Shown here: piece by piece, positions 7,113 to 15,356 of the stretch
Layout: each line of letters opens with the position of its first letter
Position numbering within the stretch: position 1 is the first letter of the stretch
Source of the DNA: Pseudoselenomonas ruminantium
GTDB taxonomy: Bacteria; Bacillota; Negativicutes; Selenomonadales; Selenomonadaceae
Reading direction: 5' to 3'
Length of the DNA: 64,000 bases
Assembly: GCF_900142515.1 (NCBI RefSeq)
Contig: NZ_FRBC01000001.1
Coordinates: 70,115-134,114, forward strand
The notes under the pieces: generated by a model
The model's input: the letters and a program-made list of their open reading frames with translations, nothing else
What the model was told of the DNA's origin: nothing
Databases searched by the model: none
Made by a program: the position numbers and the translations under genes

Positions 7113-8060
7113 GTGCCGGAGAAAATCAAACCGGAGTTATTGCAGTTTTTACAGCCTGGAGACTTGCCTTTGCAGATTCTCGTGGTGGAAAGTCTGGGCT
7201 ATCTGCCGCAGCTTAGGGAAATGTTTCCTTATGCCCGGCTCTTTGCGGTGACGGCGGACCGGGATGCTATGCTGGATTATCAGGATCTGGGCGTGGTGTT
7301 TGCAGAGCTCAATTATCTGGATGTGCCGTTACCGTATGAGCGGGAGTCTTTTGATTACATCATTTCGGATCTGACGCTGGAGCAGGCCGGCCATCCGCAG
7401 GATATTGCCGCAGGTTTTTCGCGCTTCCTCAAGGAAACGGGCAGTTTCCTGACCAGTTTCCGCAATATCCGCCATTGGAGCCAGCTGGAAGATTTGCTGG
7501 CAGGCCATTATTACAATGTGGTGGCGCGTCTTTTTGCGCGGCAGGAATTTGAACGGCTGCTCTATGCCTCCTATTATAAGATGGTATTTATGGAGCCGCA
7601 GAAGCGGCCCGCTGAGGAAAAAGTCCTGCAGAAACTGCTGCAGGCGGGCTTTGACAATGAGGGGGATGACCTCAATACGGAGTTCTATCTGGTGCGGGCT
7701 GATCGTTCCATGCCGGAGATGGCCCTGCTGAAATCCATGTACAGCAAGGCAGAGAGGCGGCAGCTATCCATCTATCTCCATCGGATCGAGTATAGTGTTC
7801 AGACGGCAGAATCATGTCAGCTTTTTTGGGCTCTTTATGAGCAGACAGGTTTCTTTGCCGATTACATGGCGGCGTTCATCAAACAGGCGGTATTCCATCC
7901 ACAAAGATTCTATCGGCAGCTGCTGGCGTATTCGCCGGATAGAGGGGATGAGATCGGCCGGATGCTGCAAGCAGCTTGGAATAATGTCACTTCGGCGGAG
8001 GAAGAGAAGATGTTGCAGGATCTGTGGCAGGAATGGCAGAAAGGAAATGGGCATGGATGA
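7113..8060 (+). CDS. Methyltransferase-like protein of flagellin-modification cluster
   Basis: Start GTG 7113 is chosen because AAGGGGAGGTGG at 7098-7109 lies just before it; an upstream in-frame ATG at 7074 falls close to the repeat element. The 315-residue protein has a Rossmann-like N-terminal half in which ESFDYIISDLTLEQAGHPQDI resembles the post-motif II region of class I SAM methyltransferases. The usual glycine-rich SAM loop is absent (VVESLGYLPQL), so catalysis is doubtful. The C-terminal half is helical and unrecognised. The gene overlaps the following glycosyltransferase by 8 bases and precedes fliB, which suggests a role in modifying flagellin or another surface protein. Function is inferred from context only. 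Confidence 0.6.
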   Translation: MPEKIKPELLQFLQPGDLPLQILVVESLGYLPQLREMFPYARLFAVTADRDAMLDYQDLGVVFAELNYLDVPLPYERESFDYIISDLTLEQAGHPQDIAAGFSRFLKETGSFLTSFRNIRHWSQLEDLLAGHYYNVVARLFARQEFERLLYASYYKMVFMEPQKRPAEEKVLQKLLQAGFDNEGDDLNTEFYLVRADRSMPEMALLKSMYSKAERRQLSIYLHRIEYSVQTAESCQLFWALYEQTGFFADYMAAFIKQAVFHPQRFYRQLLAYSPDRGDEIGRMLQAAWNNVTSAEEEKMLQDLWQEWQKGNGHG

Positions 8061-8733
8061 GTCTAAGATCGCTTTTATCACCTGTACCAACAGTGACGAT
8101 TGGTACAATGAATGCCGCCTGTATCTGGAAAGCCTGACGATTCCGGCAGGCATGACCGCTGAATTCATTCCTGTAAGGGGGGCGGCTTCCATGTGTGCCG
8201 GCTACAATCAGGGGATGGCGGCAACGGATGCGAAATACAAGGTCTATCTCCATCAGGACACCCTGGTGGTCAACAAGGATTTAGTACAAGATCTATTGCA
8301 TATATTTGCAGACCCGTCAATTGGTGCTGTCGGCGTAATCGGCTGCCGCAGCCTGCCTTATAGCGGGGTATGGTGGGATGGCCTGCGTACTTATGGGCGG
8401 GTGCTTCATGCCTGTGAGCCGGAAAGCGTGGTGGATTCCCACTGCCGGGAGCCGGAAGGCGCCTATCAGGAAGTGGAAGCGGTGGACGGGCTCTTTATCG
8501 CCACGCAATATGATATACGCTGGCGGGAGGATATCTTCACGGGCTGGCATCTTTACGATACCTCGATGTGCAAGGAAATGCAGCGGGCGGGTTATAAGGT
8601 TGTGGTGCCTAATCAGGAACAGGATTTCTGGTGCATCCACTGTCCCAAGGAAAAGCCGCTGGCCTATGAGTATAAAGGCTATCAGAAGGCCTTTATCCGG
8701 GAGTATGGGCGGGAACTGAATCCGGAGGTGTGA
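8053..8733 (+). CDS. Family 2-like glycosyltransferase
   Basis: Start ATG 8053 overlaps the preceding stop and has AAGGAAATGG just upstream. The 226-residue protein has features of a GT-A glycosyltransferase with a reduced family-2 fold: an N-terminal IAFITCTN strand, CAGYNQGM, then KYKVYLHQDT where the metal-binding acidic motif is expected, and GLFIATQYDIRW plus a DTSMCKEMQRAGYKV block typical of the acceptor half. No membrane segment is seen. It lies one base before fliB in a tight run and is a candidate for glycosylating flagellin or a cell-surface protein. Donor sugar and acceptor cannot be predicted. Confidence 0.75.
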   Translation: MDESKIAFITCTNSDDWYNECRLYLESLTIPAGMTAEFIPVRGAASMCAGYNQGMAATDAKYKVYLHQDTLVVNKDLVQDLLHIFADPSIGAVGVIGCRSLPYSGVWWDGLRTYGRVLHACEPESVVDSHCREPEGAYQEVEAVDGLFIATQYDIRWREDIFTGWHLYDTSMCKEMQRAGYKVVVPNQEQDFWCIHCPKEKPLAYEYKGYQKAFIREYGRELNPEV

Positions 8734-8734
8734 T

Positions 8735-9817
8735 ATGAGCAGGCAGGCAGAATTCACCTGTATAGAGCCTTCGTATCTGGAAAAGTTCACCTGCGATGGC
8801 AGCAAGTGCGGTTCTCTTTGCTGCTATGGCTGGCAGCAGATATTGGATGAGAAGGCGCTTTCCCGTTATCGTTCCCTGCCGGGGGACGAGGGGGAAAGGC
8901 TGCGGGCGGGGCTCGTTTATCTTGAGGAAGCTCAGGGATTTGGCTTCCGTCATGAGGATGACCACTGCGTTTTTTTGCGGACAGACGGACTCTGCGGTTT
9001 GCAGAAGAAATATGGGGCGGGAATGCTCACCGATGTCTGCGCTGAATATCCCCGCAAGACGCGGCTTTTTCCGCAGCAGGTGGTGGAGCGGGCTCTGTGC
9101 GTGACCTGTCCTGTGGCGGCGGAATTGATACTGTCATCTCCGGAACCGCTGGCTTTGGTACAGCGGCAGTTGATCTCTGACCGGCAGGATTATTTCCTGC
9201 CTGCAGGGGATGCAGAGGCCTTGAGGCAGCTGGCTTTTTTCGACTGGCAGCTGAAGGGCATGGAGATATTGCAGAAGCGGCAGCTTTCTCTGCCGGAGCG
9301 GCTGCAGGAGCTATTGCGGCTGCTGGCTCAGGCTGATACAGACCTGCCCTGGGGGCGGGATACAGAGGAAGCGGTTTGGCAGCCGTGGCCGCTGGCGCAG
9401 ACGTGTCGGTTCTTTCAGGACTTTGTGGCCGGGATCGAGGATGATACCAGGCAGACAGCAGTTTATCTGCTGCAGGCAGAAAAGTTGTCCGCACAGCATC
9501 TGGCACAGGGGGCGGTGGACGAATTGCTGCAGCAGAAGATTTTACAACCTTATGGCTATATGCTGGAGAATTATCTGGTCAATGAGTGGTTCAAGGAACT
9601 GTATCCTTGTGCGGTTTTGGGCACTTTTGCTTATAATGGCTTGTATTTTGTGGTACAATGGGAAATATGGCAGTTCCTGCTGTTGTTGGAACTGGAACAT
9701 GACGGGGAGCAGGAAACGGTGCCGCGCCTGATTCAGAAAACGGCGCAATGGCTGGCTTCCCGGTTGAATCATTATACGGCTGCCCGGGAGGTACTGATGG
9801 AACTCCTGCGGCCGTAA
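8735..9817 (+). CDS. fliB: Flagellin lysine-N-methylase FliB
   Basis: FliB methylates surface lysines of flagellin. The 360-residue protein begins with a cysteine-rich region, CIEPSYLEKFTCDGSKCGSLCC within the first 35 residues, followed by CVFL, GLCGL and LTDVCAEYPRK. These are the conserved cysteines of FliB/YkgJ-type proteins and probably bind an Fe-S cluster. The rest is helical and tryptophan-rich. GGAGGTG lies before ATG 8735, and the gene follows the glycosyltransferase with one base between. Beside glycosyltransferases it supports a flagellar-filament modification cluster, although no flagellin gene is in the window. Confidence 0.85.
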   Translation: MSRQAEFTCIEPSYLEKFTCDGSKCGSLCCYGWQQILDEKALSRYRSLPGDEGERLRAGLVYLEEAQGFGFRHEDDHCVFLRTDGLCGLQKKYGAGMLTDVCAEYPRKTRLFPQQVVERALCVTCPVAAELILSSPEPLALVQRQLISDRQDYFLPAGDAEALRQLAFFDWQLKGMEILQKRQLSLPERLQELLRLLAQADTDLPWGRDTEEAVWQPWPLAQTCRFFQDFVAGIEDDTRQTAVYLLQAEKLSAQHLAQGAVDELLQQKILQPYGYMLENYLVNEWFKELYPCAVLGTFAYNGLYFVVQWEIWQFLLLLELEHDGEQETVPRLIQKTAQWLASRLNHYTAAREVLMELLRP

Positions 9818-9907
9818 CAAAAAAGGCGGGGACAACTGCCTTATCTGCCCCAGCAGGGGAACAGTAGAATTTTGGGGAATATAGATCTTTTGGGAGTTAG
9901 TCTGTTT

Positions 9908-11626
9908 ATGGAGCATGATACGTTAAATTGGCTGAATTTAGCCGACAAGTTTGCCAGTGATGGCGACCTGAAGGGGATGCGGGCTTGTGCACGGGAACTT
10001 TGGGAAATCGATGCCGATAGCATGGATGGAGCGGCGGTGATGGCAGAAGCCGCACTTTATACGGGGGACAATGAAGAAGCCCGTGCTCTGCTGGATGAAA
10101 TCCTGCGCAAGAAACCGCATCATCTGCGGGGGCGGCTGGTGGCGGCAGGACTGGCGGCGGCGGAATTCCGTCTGGATGAGCAGATTCCGGAACTGGCCCG
10201 CTTGATTCAGGAGCTCGAACGCAAGCTTTGGGCGCTGACTCCCGATGAGCCGTATTATAAGATCGTGGCGTATCTGCTGCAAAAGGCGCGGGCCTGGCTG
10301 GCCGATGGCTATTATCTGGGAGCGCAGCCGGACAAGGCGGCGGAAATGATGCTGGCGTATAGCAAGCATGCGGAAAGCGATGAAGAAAAAGCATCTGCTT
10401 ACAGCAAGTTCCTCTTCATGCGCAACTATCGGGAACTGGGTTCTTTGGAAGGCCGGGATCTAGCGGCTAAATATGAACCACTGCTGAATGTCACGCCCTA
10501 TCTGCATGAACATGTCAGGAAGCTGCCGGACAAGAAGCTGCGTATCGGTTATATCTCACCGGATTTCCGGCAGCATGCCGTGGCGAATTTCGTCGCACCG
10601 CTCCTGAAGAATTTTGATAGCAGCCACTTTTCTGTTTATGTCTATTCGCTGGGGCAGAGAGACGAAGTGACCAAGCGGCTCATGGCATCACCGGTGGTTT
10701 GGCGGGATTTGCGGGGACGCAGCCCGCGGACGGCGGCGCGGCTTATCGCTGAAGATCAGATTGATATCCTCGTGGACCTTTCCGGACACAGCCAGAACAA
10801 TGCCATGCCCATCATGGCCCTGCGGCCGGCACCCGTACAGGTAGCGGGGATTGGCTATATGAATACCACGGGGCTTTCGACGGTAGATTATTTCCTGTCG
10901 GATGAGGTCTGCCTGCCTGTGGGAGATACAGCAGAACAGGGATTTACGGAAAAAATCCTGCGCCTGCCGCATTCCCATCTCTGCTATGTGCCGGGAGCTG
11001 TGCGGGAGATTCCCGCTGCCGGAACGGAAGCGCCCTGTCTCAAGAATGGCTATGTGACCTTTGGCTCCTTCAATAATCTGGCGAAAGTCACCGATGAGAC
11101 TTTGCTCCTATGGCGGGGGATTCTCGACCAGGTACGCAGCTCCAAGCTGGTGCTCAAGGGAAAATTGTGCAGCATTGATTCAGGCCGTGCCATTTTGCGC
11201 GATCGTCTCAAGCGCTTGAGCTTTGATTTGTCCAAGGTTGAGATGCGCCCTTATAGCCCCGATTATATGGAGCAGTACCGGGATATCGACATCGCCCTCG
11301 ACACCATGCCCTACAATGGCGGGTTGACCACCTGTGAGGCACTCTTCATGGGGGTTCCTGTGGTGAGTATCCGCGGGCGGCGGCACGGTTCCCGCTTCGG
11401 CGCATCCATTCTCGTGAATGCTGGTGTCAGGGAACTGGTGGTGGAGAACGACATCAACTATGTGCGCCGGGCGGTGCAGCTAGGCAACAGTCCGGAACTT
11501 ATCGGTGCCTATCATTCGGGGCTGCGCGCCAATATGCTCAAATCGCCGATTATGGATGTGAAAGGGTATATGGCTGAATTGGAACGTGGATATTGTGGGA
11601 TATGGCAAAATTTTTGCACAATATAA
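9908..11626 (+). CDS. TPR-containing GT41 (OGT/SPINDLY-like) glycosyltransferase
   Basis: Predicted O-GlcNAc-transferase-type enzyme that adds a sugar to Ser/Thr of proteins from a nucleotide sugar. ATG 9908 is preferred, with GGGAG at 9892-9896; a TTG at 9872 is an in-frame alternative. The 572-residue protein has N-terminal helical tetratricopeptide-like repeats (about residues 1-190), then the GT41 catalytic region: RIGYISPDFRQHAV, DILVDLSGHSQNNAM, RPAPVQVAGIGYMNTTG, and the C-terminal half with FGSFNNLAKVT and the UDP-binding DTMPYNGGLTTCEALFMGVPVV. These are classic OGT/SPY motifs. Following fliB and another glycosyltransferase, flagellin is the likely acceptor. Confidence 0.87.
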   Translation: MEHDTLNWLNLADKFASDGDLKGMRACARELWEIDADSMDGAAVMAEAALYTGDNEEARALLDEILRKKPHHLRGRLVAAGLAAAEFRLDEQIPELARLIQELERKLWALTPDEPYYKIVAYLLQKARAWLADGYYLGAQPDKAAEMMLAYSKHAESDEEKASAYSKFLFMRNYRELGSLEGRDLAAKYEPLLNVTPYLHEHVRKLPDKKLRIGYISPDFRQHAVANFVAPLLKNFDSSHFSVYVYSLGQRDEVTKRLMASPVVWRDLRGRSPRTAARLIAEDQIDILVDLSGHSQNNAMPIMALRPAPVQVAGIGYMNTTGLSTVDYFLSDEVCLPVGDTAEQGFTEKILRLPHSHLCYVPGAVREIPAAGTEAPCLKNGYVTFGSFNNLAKVTDETLLLWRGILDQVRSSKLVLKGKLCSIDSGRAILRDRLKRLSFDLSKVEMRPYSPDYMEQYRDIDIALDTMPYNGGLTTCEALFMGVPVVSIRGRRHGSRFGASILVNAGVRELVVENDINYVRRAVQLGNSPELIGAYHSGLRANMLKSPIMDVKGYMAELERGYCGIWQNFCTI

Positions 11627-11633
11627 AAAACAC

Positions 11634-11662
11634 TTGCTTTTTCGTCTAAAACAATATATAAT
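11634..11662 (+). promoter_or_regulatory. Promoter of the zinc-ribbon gene
   Basis: TTGCTT (11634-11639) and TATAAT (11657-11662) with a 17-base spacer, leaving a leader of about 100 bases. Confidence 0.65.
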
Positions 11663-11771
11663 AATATGCATGGACGTTCTTTTTCTTGGCGTAATCTACA
11701 AAACTAGGGGACTCAGGGATACAGGGACATCTAAATATTATTTTTCTTTTTTTAGGTAAGGGGATTATCGT

Positions 11772-12062
11772 ATGGCTTTTGAAGACAAGACTTTGGTATG
11801 CAAAGAGTGTGGGAAGGAATTCACGTTCACTGCTGGCGAACAGGAATTCTACGCTGAGAAGGGCTTTGAGAACGAGCCGGCACGTTGCCGCGACTGCCGT
11901 GACAAGCGCCGTCGCAGCCGTGATGGTGGCGAAGCACGCCAGATGTTCAAGGTGACTTGCGCTGAATGCGGCAAGGAAACGGAAGTTCCGTTTGAACCGA
12001 AGAACGACCGTCCGGTTTACTGCCGTGACTGCTTTAACAAAAAAAGAGGCGAAGCAATGTAA
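11772..12062 (+). CDS. Small double zinc-ribbon protein (CxxC-x17-CxxC)
   Basis: A 96-residue basic protein with two zinc ribbons. The first has CKEC near residue 11 and CRDC near 40; the second has CAEC and CRDC separated by exactly 17 residues. That spacing defines a known family of small zinc-ribbon proteins of uncertain function. The linker is rich in Arg/Lys (RDKRRRSRD), which suggests nucleic-acid binding. It has its own promoter at 11634-11662 and sits between glycosylation genes and an ABC transporter, with no clear functional link to either. Confidence 0.8.
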   Translation: MAFEDKTLVCKECGKEFTFTAGEQEFYAEKGFENEPARCRDCRDKRRRSRDGGEARQMFKVTCAECGKETEVPFEPKNDRPVYCRDCFNKKRGEAM

Positions 12063-12072
12063 TTTTTATACC

Positions 12073-12100
12073 TTGCGTAAATTTAGCAACGTGGTATAAT
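12073..12100 (+). promoter_or_regulatory. Promoter upstream of the solute-binding protein
   Basis: TTGCGT (12073-12078) and TATAAT (12095-12100), 16-base spacer, just past the zinc-ribbon stop. Its transcript would start near 12107 and almost at once enter the hairpin at 12120-12152. Confidence 0.65.
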
Positions 12101-12119
12101 TACATTGTGCGTGACGAGT

Positions 12120-12152
12120 GGAGTTTGAGCGAAACGCTCAAACTCCATTTTT
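12120..12152 (+). terminator. Strong hairpin with T-run (terminator or leader attenuator)
   Basis: A perfect 12-bp stem (12120-12131 with 12135-12146; arms GGAGTTTGAGCG and CGCTCAAACTCC), three-base loop, then ATTTTT. It may end the zinc-ribbon transcript, yet the only good promoter for the next gene lies upstream of it. Confidence 0.8.
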
Positions 12153-12191
12153 GTATCGTTGTAAATTTTATTTGAGAGTGGGGTTATTCTT

Positions 12192-12977
12192 ATGAAGATG
12201 AAAAAAGTTTTATCCCTCCTGGCAGCAGGTGCTTTTGCCGTGTTTGCCATGGCTGGCTGTGGCAGCGACAATGGTGCAGCTCCTGCCGGAGATAAGCAGG
12301 CGAAAGTCTTGAAGGTCGGTTCTTCTATCGACTTCCCGCCCTTTGAATTCCAGGATGAAGGTCAGAAGGAATATCAGGGCTTTGATATGGACCTGATCCG
12401 CGCTATCGGCAAGGAAATGGGCCGCGAGGTGGAAATCCAGAATCTTGGCTTTGATGGCTTGATTCCGGCTCTGCAGGGCAAGAGTGTGGATGTAGTCATT
12501 TCCGGTATGACCATCAATGACGATCGCAAGCAGAACGTGCTGTTCTCTGAGCCGTATTATCAGTCTGGCCTGACCATGGTCGTGCGTGAAGATGAACAGG
12601 CCATCAAGACGTTCGCTGACCTCAAGGGCAAGAAAGTGGCTGTGCAGATTGGCACCACCAGTGCTGCAGAGGTCAAGAAGCTCGACGGTGTAGAGGTCAA
12701 GGAACTCAACACGCCGGCTGACTGCTTCATGGAACTCAAGGCCAAAGGCGTTGATGCAGTAGTAAACGACCGTCCGGTCAATGACTACTTCATCACGAAG
12801 AATGCTGCTCAGGGCGTGAAGACGCTGGAAGAGAAACTGACGGCTGAGGATTACGGCATTGCCATCAACAAGGATAATGCTGAGCTGCAGAAGGAAGTCA
12901 ATGCCGCACTCAAGAAACTCAAGGAAAATGGCGAATACGACAAGATCTTCGCAAAATGGTTCGGCGAAAAGAAATAA
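12192..12977 (+). CDS. Polar amino-acid ABC transporter substrate-binding lipoprotein
   Basis: Periplasmic or membrane-anchored receptor of a PAAT-family importer. The 261-residue protein has a lysine-rich signal peptide with a lipobox ending AMAGC (Cys near residue 24), then the family-3 solute-binding fold: VGSSIDFPPFEF, GFDMDLI, VDVVISGMTINDDRK and LKGKKVAVQIGTTS. GAGAGTGGGG precedes ATG 12192. Its permease and ATPase partners are at 13437 and 14089, but a terminator and a mobile-element copy now lie between them. The exact amino acid cannot be predicted. Confidence 0.92.
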   Translation: MKMKKVLSLLAAGAFAVFAMAGCGSDNGAAPAGDKQAKVLKVGSSIDFPPFEFQDEGQKEYQGFDMDLIRAIGKEMGREVEIQNLGFDGLIPALQGKSVDVVISGMTINDDRKQNVLFSEPYYQSGLTMVVREDEQAIKTFADLKGKKVAVQIGTTSAAEVKKLDGVEVKELNTPADCFMELKAKGVDAVVNDRPVNDYFITKNAAQGVKTLEEKLTAEDYGIAINKDNAELQKEVNAALKKLKENGEYDKIFAKWFGEKK

Positions 12978-13019
12978 ATAAAAATGATCAGGGACTGTGA
13001 GATAACCCTGAAAGCCAAA

Positions 13020-13050
13020 AGTCCGCTGATGGAAGTTTCAGCGGGCTTTT
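13020..13050 (+). terminator. Terminator after the binding-protein gene
   Basis: AGTCCGCTGA (13020-13029) pairs with TCAGCGGGCT (13038-13047), one G-T pair, followed by TTTT. Confidence 0.8.
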
Positions 13051-13057
13051 ATTATAG

Positions 13058-13355
13058 ATTGTAGTTTGTTGGTGCGAGCTGGAACGCAATTTGTTACAGA
13101 GCAGTGGGGCGGCGGTGGGAATACTTTTTCGCCGCTCCACTAAATGACCCGCCAGCAGAAGTACGAATCTTCCAGCTACCTGCGCCGGGCAGGCCAACGG
13201 CGCTCCAATCAACGAAGCTTCCAGCAAATGCTGTTTGCGGGCCAGCCTTCACTTCGTTCAGGCAGTCGTTCCGTCGGTGAAAAAGCACTCCCCCGTGAAC
13301 CCCTGTTGCGTATGAACGGGATAGTTTCAGCACGAACTAAACGACAAACTGCAAT
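13058..13355. mobile_element. MITE-like element, short copy
   Basis: A 298-bp copy of the element at 6421-7020, lacking that copy's middle part. Ends are ATTGTAGTTT (13058-13067) and AAACTGCAAT (13346-13355), a 10-bp terminal inverted repeat with one mismatch. The left 200 bp are nearly identical to the other copy. It fills most of the 459-bp gap between the binding-protein gene and its permease; no protein gene is supported in it. Confidence 0.7.
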
Positions 13356-13367
13356 TTATTTTACAGG

Positions 13368-13396
13368 TTGACACTTTTAATGGATTATTCTATAAT
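13368..13396 (+). promoter_or_regulatory. Consensus promoter for the permease-ATPase pair
   Basis: Perfect TTGACA (13368-13373) and TATAAT (13391-13396) with the ideal 17-base spacer, starting 13 bases outside the right end of the element. Confidence 0.85.
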
Positions 13397-13436
13397 TATA
13401 CATGTTTGATGAATAAATATAAGCAGGGTGAGAGAT

Positions 13437-14102
13437 ATGGATTTTAATTTTGACTTGGTTGTGCAGTCGTTCCCCTTGCTCCTGTTGGGGGCAGGGATTA
13501 CCATCAAGATCACGGCATTGTCCGTGGCTGTGGGTATCATCATTGGTCTGTTCATGGGCATTGCTCGGATTGGCCGCATCCGGATTTTCCGCTGGATTGC
13601 CGCAGTGTATGTGGATTTCTTCCGCGGGACACCGCTTTTGATTCAGATTTTCCTCGTCTACTTTGCCCTGCCGCTTCTGACCGGCCAGCGCAGCGATCCC
13701 TATGTGGCGGCTATCAGTGCCTGCGGTTTGAACTCTGGTGCCTATGTGGCGGAAATCTTCCGTTCCGGCATCCAGTCCATCGACAAGGGGCAGATGGAGG
13801 CGGGACGTTCGCTGGGCATGACCTGGGTACAGACCATGCGCTATATCGTGGTACCGCAGGCCTTCAAGCGGGTCATTCCTCAGCTGGGCAATGAGTTCAT
13901 CGCTTTGCTCAAGGATTCTTCGCTGGTATCCGTTATCGGCTTTGAGGAACTCACCCGCCGGGGGCAGCTGATTATCGCCAAGACCTATGCGTCGGTGGAA
14001 ATCTGGACCTGCGTGGCCATTATCTATCTCATTATGACTTTGACCATTTCCCGCTTTGTGGCATTCTTGGAGTGGAGGTTTGCAAAAGATGATCGTCATT
14101 GA
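13437..14102 (+). CDS. Polar amino-acid ABC transporter permease
   Basis: Inner-membrane subunit of a His/Glu/Gln/Arg-type importer. From ATG 13437 the 221-residue protein has about five membrane segments, the [12 protein letters not shown] block typical of PAAT permeases, and an EAA loop ([26 protein letters not shown]) that contacts the ATPase. An in-frame GTG at 13428 is an alternative start. It overlaps the ATPase gene by 14 bases. Transcription probably starts at the consensus promoter at 13368-13396, separating it from the binding-protein gene upstream. Confidence 0.93.
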   Translation: MDFNFDLVVQSFPLLLLGAGITIKITALSVAVGIIIGLFMGIARIGRIRIFRWIAAVYVDFFRGTPLLIQIFLVYFALPLLTGQRSDPYVAAISACGLNSGAYVAEIFRSGIQSIDKGQMEAGRSLGMTWVQTMRYIVVPQAFKRVIPQLGNEFIALLKDSSLVSVIGFEELTRRGQLIIAKTYASVEIWTCVAIIYLIMTLTISRFVAFLEWRFAKDDRH

Positions 14103-14808
14103 AAATTTACATAAATCCTTTGGGAAGGTGGAAGTCCTCAAAGGTGTCAATCTCCATATCAAACCGCAGGAAGTCGTGGCATTGATTGGCCCGTCCGGTT
14201 CCGGCAAGAGCACGCTGCTGCGGTGCATGAACTATCTGGAGGAACCCACCAGCGGCAAGGTCACGGTGGCGGGTACGCCACTGGATGGCGAGGCCAATAT
14301 CAACAAGGTGCGTGAAGAAGTAGGCATGGTGTTCCAGCGCTTCAACCTGTTCCCGCACATGACGGTTCTCGAAAACATCATGTTGGCCCCGCTGAAGGTC
14401 AAGAAAGCTGACAAGGAAGCGGCCAAGAAGAAAGCGGAGGAGCTTTTGGCAAGGGTTGGCCTGGCGGATAAGGCCGGCAGCTATCCCAGCCAGTTGTCCG
14501 GCGGCCAGCAGCAGCGTGTGGCTATCGCCCGGGCCCTGGCTATGGAACCGAAGGTCATGCTGTTTGACGAACCGACTTCAGCACTGGACCCGGAGATGGT
14601 CGGCGAAGTCCTCGATGTCATGCGTTCGCTGGCGAAAGAGGGCATGACCATGGCGATTGTCACCCACGAGATGGGCTTTGCCCGCGAAGTCGCTGACCGG
14701 GTGCTCTTCATTGATGGTGGCGGCATCCTGGAACAGGGAACGCCGGAGGAACTCTTCGAGCATCCCCAGCAGGAGCGCACCAGGAATTTCCTCTCGAAGG
14801 TCCTGTAA
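14089..14808 (+). CDS. Polar amino-acid ABC transporter ATP-binding protein
   Basis: ATPase that drives the importer. The start is ATG 14089, preceded by GGAGG at 14074-14078 and overlapping the permease end. The 239-residue protein has Walker [11 protein letters not shown]-loop [13 protein letters not shown], signature [15 protein letters not shown], Walker [15 protein letters not shown] and the switch His in VTHEMGFA. All catalytic positions are intact. A CCTCCCC/GGGGAGG hairpin without a T-run follows the stop at about 14811-14828. Confidence 0.95.
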   Translation: MIVIENLHKSFGKVEVLKGVNLHIKPQEVVALIGPSGSGKSTLLRCMNYLEEPTSGKVTVAGTPLDGEANINKVREEVGMVFQRFNLFPHMTVLENIMLAPLKVKKADKEAAKKKAEELLARVGLADKAGSYPSQLSGGQQQRVAIARALAMEPKVMLFDEPTSALDPEMVGEVLDVMRSLAKEGMTMAIVTHEMGFAREVADRVLFIDGGGILEQGTPEELFEHPQQERTRNFLSKVL

Positions 14809-14881
14809 AGCCTCCCCTTCGGGGGAGGTGATGCGCAGCTTCGGAAGGGGCAGATGCAGCAGGAGCGATTGTGTACATTTG

Positions 14882-14935
14882 TATACATGTATAAGAAAAC
14901 ATTGACAATTCAATAAGTAACAATTATAATTGTTA
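14882..14935 (+). promoter_or_regulatory. Cold-shock gene promoter with two palindromes
   Basis: TTGACA (14902-14907) and TATAAT (14925-14930) are 17 bases apart. A perfect 18-bp palindrome (14918-14935; half-site TAACAATTA) covers the -10 box, and a perfect 12-bp palindrome TATACATGTATA (14882-14893) lies just before the -35 box. Both are placed like operators. The leader also has a GCCGCG/CGCGGC hairpin (14940-14962). Confidence 0.75.
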
Positions 14936-14989
14936 ATAGGCCGCGAGGAAATTTTACGCGGCATGTTTTTAGCAACAGGAGGAATCTCA

Positions 14990-15190
14990 ATGGTCGGTAA
15001 AGTTAAATGGTTCAGCGCTGAAAAAGGTTATGGCTTCATTGCCCGCGAGGATGGGGACGATGTATTCGTACATTTTTCCGCAATCAATGACGAAGGTTTC
15101 AAGACCCTGAACGAAGGTCAGGAAGTTGAATTCGAAATCGTGGAAGGTGCCCGCGGCCCGCAGGCTTCCAACGTAGTGAAAACGGCATAA
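14990..15190 (+). CDS. Cold-shock domain protein
   Basis: A 66-residue single-domain cold-shock protein, an RNA/ssDNA-binding beta barrel. It has [12 protein letters not shown] (RNP1) and DVFVHFSAI (RNP2) and ends typically at NVVKTA. AGGAGG at 14977-14982 fixes ATG 14990. The leader is about 50 bases with a GC-rich hairpin that could act in temperature control. Downstream lies a strong terminator, so it is monocistronic. Confidence 0.96.
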   Translation: MVGKVKWFSAEKGYGFIAREDGDDVFVHFSAINDEGFKTLNEGQEVEFEIVEGARGPQASNVVKTA

Positions 15191-15209
15191 TTTTTATTAT
15201 CGTGCATAT

Positions 15210-15236
15210 AGCCTCCCTTATAGGGAGGCTTTTTTT
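15210..15236 (+). terminator. Terminator after the cold-shock gene
   Basis: AGCCTCCC and GGGAGGCT arms around a short loop, then seven T. Confidence 0.9.
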
Positions 15237-15356
15237 ATAAAAAAAAGAAGGGTTTTTGTGTTGGGCGGCGAATACTAAAAATATAAACAACCTAAGTTGC
15301 TATTTTTTACCACAGCAAAATAAGTCTGTGGCAGCATAAGAAAGGGGATGTGTCAT

